Positions 1 to 8,447 of a DNA stretch of 40,007 nt are shown here, one piece after another. The notes below the pieces were generated by a model. It was not told the DNA's origin, did no database searches, and saw only the letters and a list, made by a program, of their open reading frames with translations. The stretch's first letter is position 1; every line of letters starts with the position of its first letter. This DNA comes from Candidatus Goldiibacteriota bacterium (GTDB taxonomy: Bacteria > Oederibacteriota > PGYV01): assembly GCA_016937715.1 (NCBI GenBank), contig JAFGWA010000085.1, positions 1 to 40,007 on the forward strand. Reading direction: 5' to 3'. Both the position numbers and the translations under genes were made by a program.

Positions 1-85
1 AACCGGGGATTCTTGGCAGGCTGTACTTTGAAAACCGGACATTTCTATTTTGCAGAAAATAGGACATTTCTATTTTGCGTTGACA
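1..85. mobile_element. Probable terminal fragment of an insertion sequence
   Basis: The window opens with two exact copies of a 17-bp motif (GGACATTTCTATTTTGC at 37-53 and 62-78), 25 bp apart, followed by GTTGACA. Read on the minus strand the element would begin TGTCAACGC and carry the repeats just inside its end. Closely spaced internal repeats behind a TG...CA terminus fit IS ends of the IS21 type and related integrase-encoding elements. No transposase is in the window, so the family is inference. The first 36 bases would be more of the same element. Confidence 0.5.
37..78. repeat. Two direct copies of a 17-bp motif
   Basis: GGACATTTCTATTTTGC occurs at 37-53 and again at 62-78, identical in both copies, with a spacer of eight bases. 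The copies are probably transposase-binding repeats at an IS end, but only the repetition itself is seen directly. Confidence 0.8.
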
Positions 86-108
86 AACCAAAACTTTCGC
101 CTTTTATT
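80..108 (+). promoter_or_regulatory. Candidate outward promoter at the IS border
   Basis: A perfect TTGACA (80-85) lies at the inner border of the repeat element. A weak -10-like TTTATT (103-108) follows at 17 bp, and TATTAA (105-110) is an alternative at 19 bp. It would transcribe the gene starting at 168 and possibly the LPS genes behind it. The -10 is poor, so this is tentative. Confidence 0.3.
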
Positions 109-167
109 AACCCCCTAAAAGTGTTAAAATATTCAATGTTTTAATCAAAAAATCGGAGGATATTATA

Positions 168-893
168 ATGACAGAAGGCGAAATATTAAATACCCTGATA
201 GACCTGCAGATGGCTGATAATGCCATTCTGGCAGTGGAAAAAGAGATAAGGCATATAGACGCCGAAATTGAAGCCAAGAAGCAAAGGATAGAAGAACATA
301 AAGCTGTATACAATGAAAAAAAAGCCCGCCTTGATGACTGCAAAAAGAAGAAAGCCGTGTTTGACCTTGATATTAAAACAATAGAGGCGGATATTAAGAA
401 AAAAGAAGGCCAGGGGGAGTCCATAAAAACCAATGCTTCTTTTAAAGCGCTTCAGGATGAAATAGCAAGGGGCAGGGATGAAATTAGAAAGATAGAAGAC
501 AGAATACTTGGAATTGACGAGGAAGAAGAAGAGGTAAAGGTATGGTTAAAAGAACAGGAAGCTTTGTTTAAAAAAGAGGAAGAAATAATAAACGCGGAGA
601 TAAAAGTAATACAGGCGGAAAAAGAGGCAAAAGAAGCGGGAATAGCGGGGCTTGCTGCCGCGCGTCAGGAAAAAGCCGCGTCTGTGGATAAAACATGGCT
701 TGAAAAGTATGAAAAGATAAGAAAAGCAAAAGGCGGAGTTGCGGTAGCGTCGGTAACAAGGGACGCGCGCGGCGACGGAAGCTGTGACGGATGCAGGATG
801 GCAATACGCGCCAATATGGTAAGCAAGCTTAAAAAGAAAGCTGCTATAGAGTATTGCAGTAACTGCGCCAGGATACTGTACGTTCCGGAATAA
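168..893 (+). CDS. Coiled-coil protein with C-terminal C4 zinc ribbon (CT398/DUF164-like)
   Basis: The protein has 241 residues. Residues about 10-170 are almost entirely charged heptad-like sequence rich in Glu, Lys and Ala, predicting a long antiparallel coiled coil. The C-terminal 40 residues carry a C4 zinc ribbon: Cys206-x2-Cys209 and Cys230-x2-Cys233. This two-part architecture is that of the CT398/DUF164 family (zf-RING_7), whose members are linked by some work to secretion or nucleic-acid binding, though the role is not settled. A strong Shine-Dalgarno (GGAGG) lies about 8 bases before the ATG. kdsD follows after 33 bases, so it may be co-transcribed with the LPS genes. It is the first gene after the presumed IS end. 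Family assignment is firm, function unknown. Confidence 0.85.
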   Translation: MTEGEILNTLIDLQMADNAILAVEKEIRHIDAEIEAKKQRIEEHKAVYNEKKARLDDCKKKKAVFDLDIKTIEADIKKKEGQGESIKTNASFKALQDEIARGRDEIRKIEDRILGIDEEEEEVKVWLKEQEALFKKEEEIINAEIKVIQAEKEAKEAGIAGLAAARQEKAASVDKTWLEKYEKIRKAKGGVAVASVTRDARGDGSCDGCRMAIRANMVSKLKKKAAIEYCSNCARILYVPE

Positions 894-926
894 TTAAAAA
901 TTATAACGACAAGGCGGGAAATTCCC

Positions 927-1889
927 ATGAATATAATTAAAGAAGCGAACAAAGTGCTGGCAATGGAAGCCAAAGAGATACTGTCGGCCAAGAAAAGGCT
1001 TGGAAAAGATTTCATAAAAGCGGTTGAAGTATTAAGCGCGTGTAAAGGCAAGGTGGTGGTATCCGGAATAGGAAAGTCCGGCCTTGTGGGGCAGAAAATA
1101 TCCGCGACAATGGCCTCTATGGGCACGCCCGCTGTTTTTCTTCATCCGGTGGAAGCCGCGCACGGGGATATGGGTATTTTTATGAAAGGCGATGTTGTCA
1201 TAATGCTGTCGCAGAGCGGCGAAACAGAAGAGGTAATAAACATTCTTCCCGCTTTAGGCAGGCTTAATATTCCAATAATTGCGATTACCGGCAAGAAGAA
1301 TTCTTCGCTTGCAAAATCAGCCGTATGCGTGCTTAGTTCCTTTGTTGAAGAAGAAGCATGCCCGCTTAACCTTGCGCCCACCTGTTCCACTACGGTGCAG
1401 CTTGCCCTTGGCGACGCGCTTGCGGTAGTGCTGTTAAATATGAAGAATTTTAAAAAAGAAGATTTTGCCATGCTTCATCCGGGCGGCTCGCTTGGAAAAA
1501 AACTTGTGCTTAAGGTAAAAGATATAATGCATTTCGGGGAAAGTATCCCGGCAATTGATGAAAAAGCCTTATTAAAAGACGGGCTGCTTGTAATGACAGC
1601 GGGAAGGTTTGGCTGTGTGGCTGTTACCGGCGTAAAAGGAAAACTTGCCGGCATATTTACAGACGGCGATTTAAGGCGCCTTCTGGAAAAACAGGCCAAC
1701 CCGTTTATGATGAAAATGTCTGAAGTTATGGTTAGAAACCCAAAAATTATATCCGAAGAAGACCTTGTAATGAAAGCCCTTGCGGTGATGGAAGAAAAAT
1801 CAATTACAGTCCTGCTTGCGGTGTCAAAGGACGGTAAACCGGCCGGTATTATTCACCTTCATGACATATTAAAGTCAGGGGTTGTTTAA
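927..1889 (+). CDS. kdsD: Arabinose-5-phosphate isomerase
   Basis: This enzyme converts ribulose 5-phosphate to arabinose 5-phosphate, the first committed step towards Kdo, the inner-core sugar of LPS. The 320 residues match the usual family length. The N-terminal SIS domain (about 35-180) shows the sugar-phosphate loop SGIGKSGLVGQK, the segment HPVEAAHGDMG and the second phosphate motif SQSGETEE. Two CBS domains follow (about 200-255 and 265-320). The arrangement is canonical for KdsD/GutQ. kdsC begins directly after the stop codon, so the two enzymes are almost certainly made from one transcript. The Shine-Dalgarno is modest. Confidence 0.96.
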   Translation: MNIIKEANKVLAMEAKEILSAKKRLGKDFIKAVEVLSACKGKVVVSGIGKSGLVGQKISATMASMGTPAVFLHPVEAAHGDMGIFMKGDVVIMLSQSGETEEVINILPALGRLNIPIIAITGKKNSSLAKSAVCVLSSFVEEEACPLNLAPTCSTTVQLALGDALAVVLLNMKNFKKEDFAMLHPGGSLGKKLVLKVKDIMHFGESIPAIDEKALLKDGLLVMTAGRFGCVAVTGVKGKLAGIFTDGDLRRLLEKQANPFMMKMSEVMVRNPKIISEEDLVMKALAVMEEKSITVLLAVSKDGKPAGIIHLHDILKSGVV

Positions 1890-2438
1890 GTGGCATCTGT
1901 AAATAAAAAACTGTCAAACATAAAGCTTGTCTGCCTTGATGTGGACGGCGTGCTGACAAACGGCGGTATAATAATCGGGAGTGATGGAACAGAATTTAAG
2001 CAGTATAACGTAAAGGACGGCACGGGGATTTCACTTGGCCGCCACGCGGGGCTGCAGTTTGCCATAATCAGCGGCAGGCATTCAGAGGCCATAGAAATAA
2101 GGGCGAAAGAATTAAAAATACAGCATGTATATCAGGGAGCGCTGAACAAGCTTGCCCCGTATCAGGATATTATGAAAAGACTTAAACTGGACGATGCGCA
2201 AGTGTGTTTCATCGGCGATGAAATAATTGATATACCTGTAATGCGCCGCTGCGGCTTTGCCGCGGCGCCCGCGGATTCGGCGGACGAGGCAAAAAAAGAA
2301 GCGGATTATGTCTGCAAAAAAAACGGCGGGCGCGGCTGCGTAAGGGAAGTAATTGATATGGTTCTTAAAGCGCGCGGCCTTTGGGACGCGGCGGTAAAAG
2401 GGTATCTTAACGATGAAGATGAAGCTAAAGGCATTTAG
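1890..2438 (+). CDS. kdsC: 3-deoxy-D-manno-octulosonate 8-phosphate phosphatase
   Basis: This HAD-superfamily phosphatase removes the phosphate from Kdo-8-P to give Kdo. HAD motif I is DVDGVLT with Asp17 and Asp19 as nucleophile and acid/base. Motif II is the Ser in IISGRHSE, and the distal acidic motif reads GDEIIDIPVM (the first pair is Asp-Glu where many KdsC have Asp-Asp). The length of 182 residues is typical of the tetrameric KdsC group without a cap domain. The start is GTG, placed immediately after the kdsD stop with no gap, so translation is probably coupled. The C-terminal tail overlaps the next gene by 26 bases. Kdo-8-P synthase (kdsA) is not in the window. Confidence 0.95.
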   Translation: MASVNKKLSNIKLVCLDVDGVLTNGGIIIGSDGTEFKQYNVKDGTGISLGRHAGLQFAIISGRHSEAIEIRAKELKIQHVYQGALNKLAPYQDIMKRLKLDDAQVCFIGDEIIDIPVMRRCGFAAAPADSADEAKKEADYVCKKNGGRGCVREVIDMVLKARGLWDAAVKGYLNDEDEAKGI

Positions 2439-3330
2439 AAATTTTCTGCTTTATCTTTTTATACAGACCGCAAGGTTTGTTGTGTTTTTTATCCCCTGGA
2501 GGATTGGCACTAAAGCCTGCGAGTATTTTGCGTTTTTTGTTTTTTTATTTCTTGTTAAAGACAGGCGCACGCTTAAACGCAACCTTGATATAGTCTATGG
2601 GGACAGGATGCCGCAGAAAGAAAAGAGAGCGCTGGAAAACCGAAACATCCGTAATTACGGAAGGGGCTTTTTTGAGTTTTTAAAGTTTACCGTGTGGCCC
2701 GCGTATAAAATAAAAGATATGGTAAAAGAGACGCACGGGCTGGAATATTTTAACGAAGCCAAAGATACAAAAAAAGGCGTAATTGTTGTGACGCTTCACC
2801 TGTCCAATTGGGAATTGCTGGCGCATTTTGCCGCTTTAAACGGCAACATAGCGGGGGCCGCGGCAAAGCGGATGTTTGACCCCCTGATTGAATCTGCCGT
2901 GAATTCGGCAAGGACAAAAACAGGGGTAAAGATATTTTTAAAAGATGACGACATACGCTCCATGATAAAATATTTAAGGCAGGGAATGATATTCGGGATA
3001 CTGTCAGACCAGGATACAAGCGTAGAAAGCGTATATGTCCCGTTTTTGGGTGTAATGGCAAAGACTCCGGCAGGGCCCGCGGTGCTTGCTAAAAAGCTTG
3101 GGCTGAAACTGATGACGGTTTGTATCTTCAGAAGGCGCGATAATTACTATGGAATACAGATTAATAAGCCGATAGAAACTGAAGGTAAAACAACAGAGCA
3201 GCTGGCTGAAGAATATAACAGGGAACTTTCGGAATTTATTTTTAAGTACCCGGAACAGTGGGTCTGGGTGCACAGAAGATTCAGAATGACCGCGGAAAAA
3301 TCCATGGAAGAAAAAGGTATAAAACTATGA
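2413..3330 (+). CDS. LpxL/HtrB-family lipid A acyltransferase
   Basis: This 305-residue protein belongs to the lysophospholipid/lipid A acyltransferase family that adds secondary acyl chains to Kdo-lipid A at the inner membrane. It has an N-terminal membrane segment (about residues 8-40) and the catalytic HX4E motif at His129-Glu134 (HLSNWE). Downstream segments such as GILSDQD and VPFLG, and a C-terminal WVHRRF box, are typical of the family. The start overlaps kdsC by 26 bases, and a second in-frame ATG six bases on is equally possible. The stop overlaps the lptC start as ATGA. Which position is acylated (LpxL, LpxM or LpxP type) cannot be told from sequence, so no symbol is given. Its insertion between kdsC and lptC places lipid A maturation inside the export operon. 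Confidence 0.9.
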   Translation: MKMKLKAFRNFLLYLFIQTARFVVFFIPWRIGTKACEYFAFFVFLFLVKDRRTLKRNLDIVYGDRMPQKEKRALENRNIRNYGRGFFEFLKFTVWPAYKIKDMVKETHGLEYFNEAKDTKKGVIVVTLHLSNWELLAHFAALNGNIAGAAAKRMFDPLIESAVNSARTKTGVKIFLKDDDIRSMIKYLRQGMIFGILSDQDTSVESVYVPFLGVMAKTPAGPAVLAKKLGLKLMTVCIFRRRDNYYGIQINKPIETEGKTTEQLAEEYNRELSEFIFKYPEQWVWVHRRFRMTAEKSMEEKGIKL

Positions 3331-3875
3331 AAAAGATAACGGCGGCGCTGGCGCTGGCTTTGATGCTGGTTTTGTTACCGGGCTGCGGAAGGGAAAAAAA
3401 GATAAAACCCAATCTGCCCCTGGGCGACAAAGCCGATTCTGTTCCGAATTTTGTAATGGAAAATTTCACGTTAAAGTCGGCAAGCAAGGGAGAAGTGAAA
3501 TGGGAAGTAAACGCGAAAGGCGCGCAGATATTTGAACTTAAAAAGAAAGCTTACGCGCAGGGTTTTGTGATGAATTATCTGGATGAAGCAAACAGTAAAA
3601 CGGTATTATACGGCGACCGCGCCATTATTAACACGGATACCAATTTTATGGAAATAACAGGAAATGTTAAAGCCGTATCCGGAGACGGAGCTGTTATTGA
3701 AACGCAGAAATTATTCTGGGATGACAGCCTTAAAAAAATGTATACGGAAGAAGCCGTTAAGGTTACAAGGGACGGCACGGTCTTAAGGGGAATAGGGCTT
3801 GAAAGCGACGCGGGTTTTAAGAATCTGGAGATAAAGAAACAGGTCAGGTTAAAAGCAGTGGATGTGGGAGAGTAA
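3327..3875 (+). CDS. lptC: LptC-like LPS export protein, predicted lipoprotein
   Basis: LptC is the bitopic inner-membrane partner of LptB2FG that passes LPS from the ABC transporter to LptA. The 182-residue product has a beta-rich LptC fold (repeated segments such as YGDRAIINTDTNFMEITGNV). Instead of a plain membrane anchor it has a signal peptide ending in a lipobox (LLPGC, Cys about residue 20), so it is probably lipid-anchored. The ATG at 3327 is chosen because it gives this signal peptide and overlaps the upstream stop as ATGA. An in-frame start further upstream would add 23 charged residues before the signal. lptA follows with a TAATG overlap. Confidence 0.88.
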   Translation: MKKITAALALALMLVLLPGCGREKKIKPNLPLGDKADSVPNFVMENFTLKSASKGEVKWEVNAKGAQIFELKKKAYAQGFVMNYLDEANSKTVLYGDRAIINTDTNFMEITGNVKAVSGDGAVIETQKLFWDDSLKKMYTEEAVKVTRDGTVLRGIGLESDAGFKNLEIKKQVRLKAVDVGE

Positions 3876-4747
3876 TGAAAAAGGCCGCGGCAATAATTAT
3901 TCTTTTTATTTTTGCGGGATGTTTTAAGATAGACGACGCGAAATATGAAAATGAATATTTTAAAAATGTATCGGAAAGAATACAGGAAGCAAAAAAGACA
4001 GGGGAAGATGCAGGCCCGGTAATGGCCGCGTCACCGGTGCCGGAAAAAACTCCTTCTGCGCTTTTTGTGAAAGCGGCTGCGCCGGCTAAAGTTCAGCCGG
4101 CAAAGGCGGCGGTACCGGCGGTAAAGAAGAAACCGCGCGTTAAAGAACTTAACATAAGCGCGGACAATATGAAGTTTTCCATGGAAGATAAAATGGCTGT
4201 TTTTACGGGCGATGTAATAATAAACGCGGCTGGCGCTCGGGTTTTTGCGGACAGGCTAAAAAGCAGGGATTACAAAAAAAGCGCGGAAGCTGACGGAAAC
4301 GTGAAGGTTTTTTACAAGGAATACGGCCTTAACCTGACGTCAAAAAGGCTTTTTTATACCGACGGTTTAAATATTATAACGGTTGCCGACAAAGTCAAAG
4401 CCGTAAAAAACACGGCAGACGGAAATACCATCACTATTTATTGTGATGAAGCGGATTTTAATACGGTGATAAATGAGATAAAAGCGAAAAAAGTCAGTAA
4501 CCGCGTAAGGATGGAATTTCGGGATATTGTGGCTTTTGCGGATTCTGTGGTATACAATGACGACAAAAAAGAACTTGAACTTAAGGGAAAGCCGATTTTT
4601 AAAAGGAAAAAAAGCCTGTTTTTTTCTGACAGGGCGGTAATAGACACGGATACAAAAAAGATAAAGCTTCAGGATAATATCTGGTCTAAGATATATTATT
4701 CTGACGCGGAAAAAGCCCGCAGGGAGGTACAAAGTGAAACACCTTAA
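3875..4747 (+). CDS. lptA: LptA/OstA-domain protein, predicted lipoprotein
   Basis: This is an OstA/LptA-type protein that would form the periplasmic LPS bridge. Of its 290 residues, roughly 85-255 hold the beta-jellyroll OstA repeats (for example [20 protein letters not shown] and a later [17 protein letters not shown]). The N-terminus is a lipoprotein signal (FIFAGC, Cys about residue 16), followed by an Ala/Pro/Lys-rich linker of about 50 residues. Classical LptA is a soluble protein of about 185 residues, so both the anchor and the linker are unusual. The start overlaps the lptC stop by one base. The 3' end overlaps lptB by 14 bases. The position between lptC and lptB supports the name. 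Confidence 0.85.
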   Translation: MKKAAAIIILFIFAGCFKIDDAKYENEYFKNVSERIQEAKKTGEDAGPVMAASPVPEKTPSALFVKAAAPAKVQPAKAAVPAVKKKPRVKELNISADNMKFSMEDKMAVFTGDVIINAAGARVFADRLKSRDYKKSAEADGNVKVFYKEYGLNLTSKRLFYTDGLNIITVADKVKAVKNTADGNTITIYCDEADFNTVINEIKAKKVSNRVRMEFRDIVAFADSVVYNDDKKELELKGKPIFKRKKSLFFSDRAVIDTDTKKIKLQDNIWSKIYYSDAEKARREVQSETP

Positions 4748-5471
4748 AACAGAACACCTTGTAAAAACATACAATAAAAAACGCGTGGTAAGCGATGTAT
4801 GCGTTGACGTAAAGCAGGGCGAAATAGTGGGGCTTTTAGGGCCTAACGGCGCCGGCAAAACCACAACTTTTTATATGGTTTTAGGTGTAATTCAGCCGGA
4901 TGCCGGAGGGATTTTTCTGGATGACAAAGACGGCGGCAGAATGAATTTAACCGGAATGCCCATGTACAAAAGGGCGTTAAACGGCATAAGCTATCTTTCT
5001 CAGGAACCGTCTATTTTCAGGCGGCTTACAGTGGAAGAAAATATAATGTCCGTGCTTGAATTCATGGATATTTCCAAAGCGGATAAAAAGCACAGACTGG
5101 AACAGCTGCTTGAAGAATTTAAGATTTCACACCTTGCAAAGCAGAAGGCATACACGTTGTCCGGCGGGGAAAGAAGAAGGACGGAAATAGCCAGGTCGCT
5201 TGTCCTTGCGCCAAGTTTTATTCTTCTGGATGAACCGTTTGTGGGAATTGACCCCATAGCCGTATTTGATATTCAGAATATAATAAGGGAATTGAAAAAG
5301 AAAAATATTGGTATTTTAATTACCGATCACAATGTAAGGGAGACGCTGTCAATTACCGACAGGGCGTACATACTTTATGAAGGTAAAATACTGCTTCATG
5401 GGCCGGCGGCCCAGCTTGCACACGACAAAAAAGCCCGTGAGATTTATCTGGGTGAAAAGTTCACGCTATGA
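4734..5471 (+). CDS. lptB: LPS export ABC transporter ATPase
   Basis: LptB is the cytoplasmic ATPase that drives extraction of LPS from the inner membrane with LptF/LptG. The 245-residue protein has Walker [10 protein letters not shown] (Lys42), a Q-loop region ([10 protein letters not shown]), the signature [15 protein letters not shown], Walker [14 protein letters not shown] and the switch His in ITDHNVRE. The LSGGERRR and FVGIDP variants are characteristic of LptB. It starts with GTG preceded by GGAGGT and overlaps lptA by 14 bases. In Proteobacteria rpoN usually follows lptB; here a SpoIID protein does. lptF and lptG are not in the window. Confidence 0.97.
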   Translation: MKHLKTEHLVKTYNKKRVVSDVCVDVKQGEIVGLLGPNGAGKTTTFYMVLGVIQPDAGGIFLDDKDGGRMNLTGMPMYKRALNGISYLSQEPSIFRRLTVEENIMSVLEFMDISKADKKHRLEQLLEEFKISHLAKQKAYTLSGGERRRTEIARSLVLAPSFILLDEPFVGIDPIAVFDIQNIIRELKKKNIGILITDHNVRETLSITDRAYILYEGKILLHGPAAQLAHDKKAREIYLGEKFTL

Positions 5472-7492
5472 TAAGTGTTTTATTATCGCTGCTTATTTTA
5501 TTATCCGCGTGCGTAAATTTAAACGCGGATAGCATGACGGATTTTTATTACGGGTCAAATCCGGAAAAGACAGCGGCGTATTACGTAATAAAATCGGCTG
5601 AGAACCCGTCTAACAGGTCAAATTATTATTCGCTTGCGTCTGTATATAAAGAATACGGCGAGAATCAGAAGGCGGTTGAAGCATATCTTGAAATTCTTAA
5701 ATTAAATCCGGGTGAAGTCCGCGCGCACTTTGAACTTGCCAAAATGTATTACTTTATGGGCGACGCCGCAAAAGGCGAAGAAATGGTTAATGTCCTGGAA
5801 CAAAAGCAGATGGCCAATTGGGAAGTGTTTTACTGGCACGGCTGCATGCTTTTAGAAACCGGAAGATACGAAGAGGCAAAAGCAAGGTTTCTGCAGGCGA
5901 TAGAGTCAAATAAATACAGGAATATCACCTATGTCAAAATGGCTGAAACCTGCGAGAAAACGGGTGAAATTGACAAGGCGCTGGAGTATTACAAAGAAGC
6001 CATAAATAAAGATAAAATATATACAGAACTTAACCGGCGAATAGCGGTGCTGCATGAAAAAAAGGAAGAATTTATAAGCGCTTATAAATACTGGAACAAG
6101 GTTATTGATGTGGATACAAAAGATAAGGAAGCCCGGGAAAAAGCGCAGCAGTACGCGCAGCTGGTGCCTTCCATAAAACATATGATTGATGCTGATAAAC
6201 AGAAAAAAAAGACGGGGCGGGACTCATATAACCCTCCGGAAAAGCGGGGGATTAAAGGTTCTGAAAGTTTTAAACAGGTGCGGGTGGGTATAATTAACGG
6301 GGCCGAAACTGTGAGTTTTAAACACGGTTCTGATTTTATAATAACGGGGGATGACAAAGAAGAACTTTTCAGGGGAAGCAGGCTTATTGAATACGAGTTA
6401 TCCGTTGAGAAAAAAGGCATATTCATATCTGATTCGGACGGAAATTCAAGAACATTTATAGGCAAGCACGCCGATATAAACGCGAACAGCGTGAATGCCA
6501 CCGCGTCTTTTTATAATATCGCTTACGGGCAGGGATTCTATTGGGCGGAAAAATCCGATACCACTTACAGGGGCGGCTTTGGGCTGGTGCTAAGGTCTGA
6601 TAAAATTAATGTAATAAATAATATAAATATGGAAGAGTATCTGTACGGCGTGATAGCGGCGGAAATACCTTCAGACTGGCCGGAAGAAGCGCTTAAAGCG
6701 CAGGCGGTATCCGCCAGAACGTATACTTTAAAACATTTAAACAGCCATAAAAAAGACGGTTATGATGTGTGCGCCACCCAGCATTGCGCGGTTTATAAAG
6801 GCGTTAACGGTGAAAGAGAAAGGACTATTGCCGCCGTTGATGCGACGCGCGGCGAGGCGCTGTACGACCCTGATGATAAACTGATAAGCACTTTTTTTTC
6901 AAACTGCTGCGGCGGGCACACCGAAGATGTCTATGAAGTGTGGGGGTATAAAGTGTCAAAAAGTTTAAAAGGCGTTTATGACGGGGATTTTAACTGGAAA
7001 TGGAAATTTCCGCTTTCTCCTTTTGACCTTGAAGAATATGTAAGAAGCATGCCTGATGTTTACTGTAAGGCTGAAGGCGCGAATGAAACAAGTTTCAGAT
7101 GGATAAGGTACTTAAACGCGGAAGATTTTCAGCGATACGTTGCCAAAAGAAAAGACATAGGCAGGATAAAAAAAGTGGAGCCGTTAAAAAGGGCGCGCGG
7201 CGGCGCGTTGACCCGCCTTAGAATTACCGGGGATAAAGGCAGTATGGAAGTGAAGTTTGACCCAATACGCACCGTTATGGGCAAAATAAGGTCAAATGTG
7301 ATAAAATGGGAATATGCGCTGGATGAAGAAGGCTATATAAGGTATATATATATTTACGGCGCGGGCTGGGGCCATTCGGTCGGGATGTGCCAGCGCGGTT
7401 TAAGAGGCATGTCATTGAAAGGCAAAAAGTATAAGGAAATTTTAAGGCATTATTACAGGGGTTCGGTAATTAAAAAACTGTATGGAGAGTAA
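5468..7492 (+). CDS. TPR-SpoIID lipoprotein (putative peptidoglycan lytic transglycosylase)
   Basis: This 674-residue protein starts with a lipoprotein signal (LLSAC). TPR-like repeats follow (about residues 45-230), then a SpoIID/LytB domain (about 265-670). The SpoIID core shows the expected catalytic acid in [20 protein letters not shown] (Glu399), a Cys435-x3-His439-Cys440 cluster like the zinc site reported in clostridial Spo[11 protein letters not shown], and the C-terminal [12 protein letters not shown] box. SpoIID enzymes cleave glycan strands that have lost stem peptides. Outside spore formers such proteins are linked to cell-wall remodelling. It overlaps lptB as ATGA, so it is in the LPS export operon. 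The TPRs may recruit other envelope proteins; this is inference. Confidence 0.9.
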   Translation: MISVLLSLLILLSACVNLNADSMTDFYYGSNPEKTAAYYVIKSAENPSNRSNYYSLASVYKEYGENQKAVEAYLEILKLNPGEVRAHFELAKMYYFMGDAAKGEEMVNVLEQKQMANWEVFYWHGCMLLETGRYEEAKARFLQAIESNKYRNITYVKMAETCEKTGEIDKALEYYKEAINKDKIYTELNRRIAVLHEKKEEFISAYKYWNKVIDVDTKDKEAREKAQQYAQLVPSIKHMIDADKQKKKTGRDSYNPPEKRGIKGSESFKQVRVGIINGAETVSFKHGSDFIITGDDKEELFRGSRLIEYELSVEKKGIFISDSDGNSRTFIGKHADINANSVNATASFYNIAYGQGFYWAEKSDTTYRGGFGLVLRSDKINVINNINMEEYLYGVIAAEIPSDWPEEALKAQAVSARTYTLKHLNSHKKDGYDVCATQHCAVYKGVNGERERTIAAVDATRGEALYDPDDKLISTFFSNCCGGHTEDVYEVWGYKVSKSLKGVYDGDFNWKWKFPLSPFDLEEYVRSMPDVYCKAEGANETSFRWIRYLNAEDFQRYVAKRKDIGRIKKVEPLKRARGGALTRLRITGDKGSMEVKFDPIRTVMGKIRSNVIKWEYALDEEGYIRYIYIYGAGWGHSVGMCQRGLRGMSLKGKKYKEILRHYYRGSVIKKLYGE

Positions 7493-7493
7493 C

Positions 7494-8447
7494 ATGTACC
7501 CTATAAAAGTTAAGCCGATTTATAAGGATATGATTTGGGGCGGGAAAACACTTAAGGATTTTATGAAGGCGCCTGACGCAAGGATAGGCGAAGCCTGGTT
7601 TTTTGCTTCAACCGATGATGTGTCATCCGTTATAACCAACGGAAAATATAAAGGCGAAAAACTGACTGACACCGTAAAAGAACACGGCAAAGAACTGCTT
7701 GGGCCGGCGATAAATAAAAAATACGGCGGCAGGTTTCCTCTTTTATTTAAATTTATAGATACCGCCCACAAACTTTCGGTGCAGATACATCCTGATGATA
7801 ATATGGCGCGCAAAAAAGGCCTTAGCTGCGGTAAGACAGAGATGTGGCTAATAATAGGGGGGCGTAAGGGCGGGGTTATTCAACTGGGATTTAAAAAGAA
7901 TTACTCAAAAGAAAAAATAAAAAACGCGGCTTTAAACGGCGATATTCCGGAGATGCTGCGTGAATACACCGTAAAACCCGGAGATTGTTTTTTAATACCG
8001 GCAGGCACTGTGCACGCAATAGGCGCGGGGCTGTTAATTTTTGAAGTGCAGCAGAACTCTGATATAACATACAGGCTTTTTGACTGGGGCAGGCTGGAAA
8101 AAGGAAAGCCAAGGCAGCTTAATATTGAAGAGGCGCTGATGTCATTTAAATACGGCCTTGAAAAAGCGTTAAAAGGCAGTAAATTTAAGGCGCGCGGCGG
8201 AATGTACGTAAGAAAACTTCTTGGATGCTGTTATTTTCAGTCTTCAGAAGTGAAAACTTCGGCGAAATTGTCATACATGGAAAAAGGCGGAAAGCCGGTT
8301 GTGGCTGCCGTGATAGAAGGGGAAATGCGCGTTGAAGGCGGTTATGTTTTTAAAAGGGGGGAAGTTGTTTTTCTGCCGTATTCTTACCGTAATTATATTA
8401 TTAAATTCAGCAAAGGGGCGCGGATAATATTTACGGAGGTGAAATAA
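7494..8447 (+). CDS. manA: Class I mannose-6-phosphate isomerase
   Basis: This zinc-dependent isomerase interconverts fructose 6-phosphate and mannose 6-phosphate and feeds GDP-mannose and surface polysaccharide synthesis. The 317-residue length is that of the short Bacillus-type ManA. Zinc ligands are visible in VQIHPDD (Gln, His), KTEMW (Glu) and IPAGTVHAIG (His). The ATG at 7494 is preferred because GGAGAG lies just before it. An in-frame ATG at 7482, inside the previous gene, would add four residues. The gene directly follows the SpoIID gene and its stop overlaps the clpB start by one base. Its presence in an LPS run suggests a role in surface sugar supply. Confidence 0.94.
   Translation: MYPIKVKPIYKDMIWGGKTLKDFMKAPDARIGEAWFFASTDDVSSVITNGKYKGEKLTDTVKEHGKELLGPAINKKYGGRFPLLFKFIDTAHKLSVQIHPDDNMARKKGLSCGKTEMWLIIGGRKGGVIQLGFKKNYSKEKIKNAALNGDIPEMLREYTVKPGDCFLIPAGTVHAIGAGLLIFEVQQNSDITYRLFDWGRLEKGKPRQLNIEEALMSFKYGLEKALKGSKFKARGGMYVRKLLGCCYFQSSEVKTSAKLSYMEKGGKPVVAAVIEGEMRVEGGYVFKRGEVVFLPYSYRNYIIKFSKGARIIFTEVK

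Noticed and set aside
3258-3326. Upstream in-frame extension of lptC
   Set aside because: It would place 23 charged residues before a clear lipoprotein signal and lies entirely inside the acyltransferase gene. The ATG at 3327 with the ATGA overlap is better.
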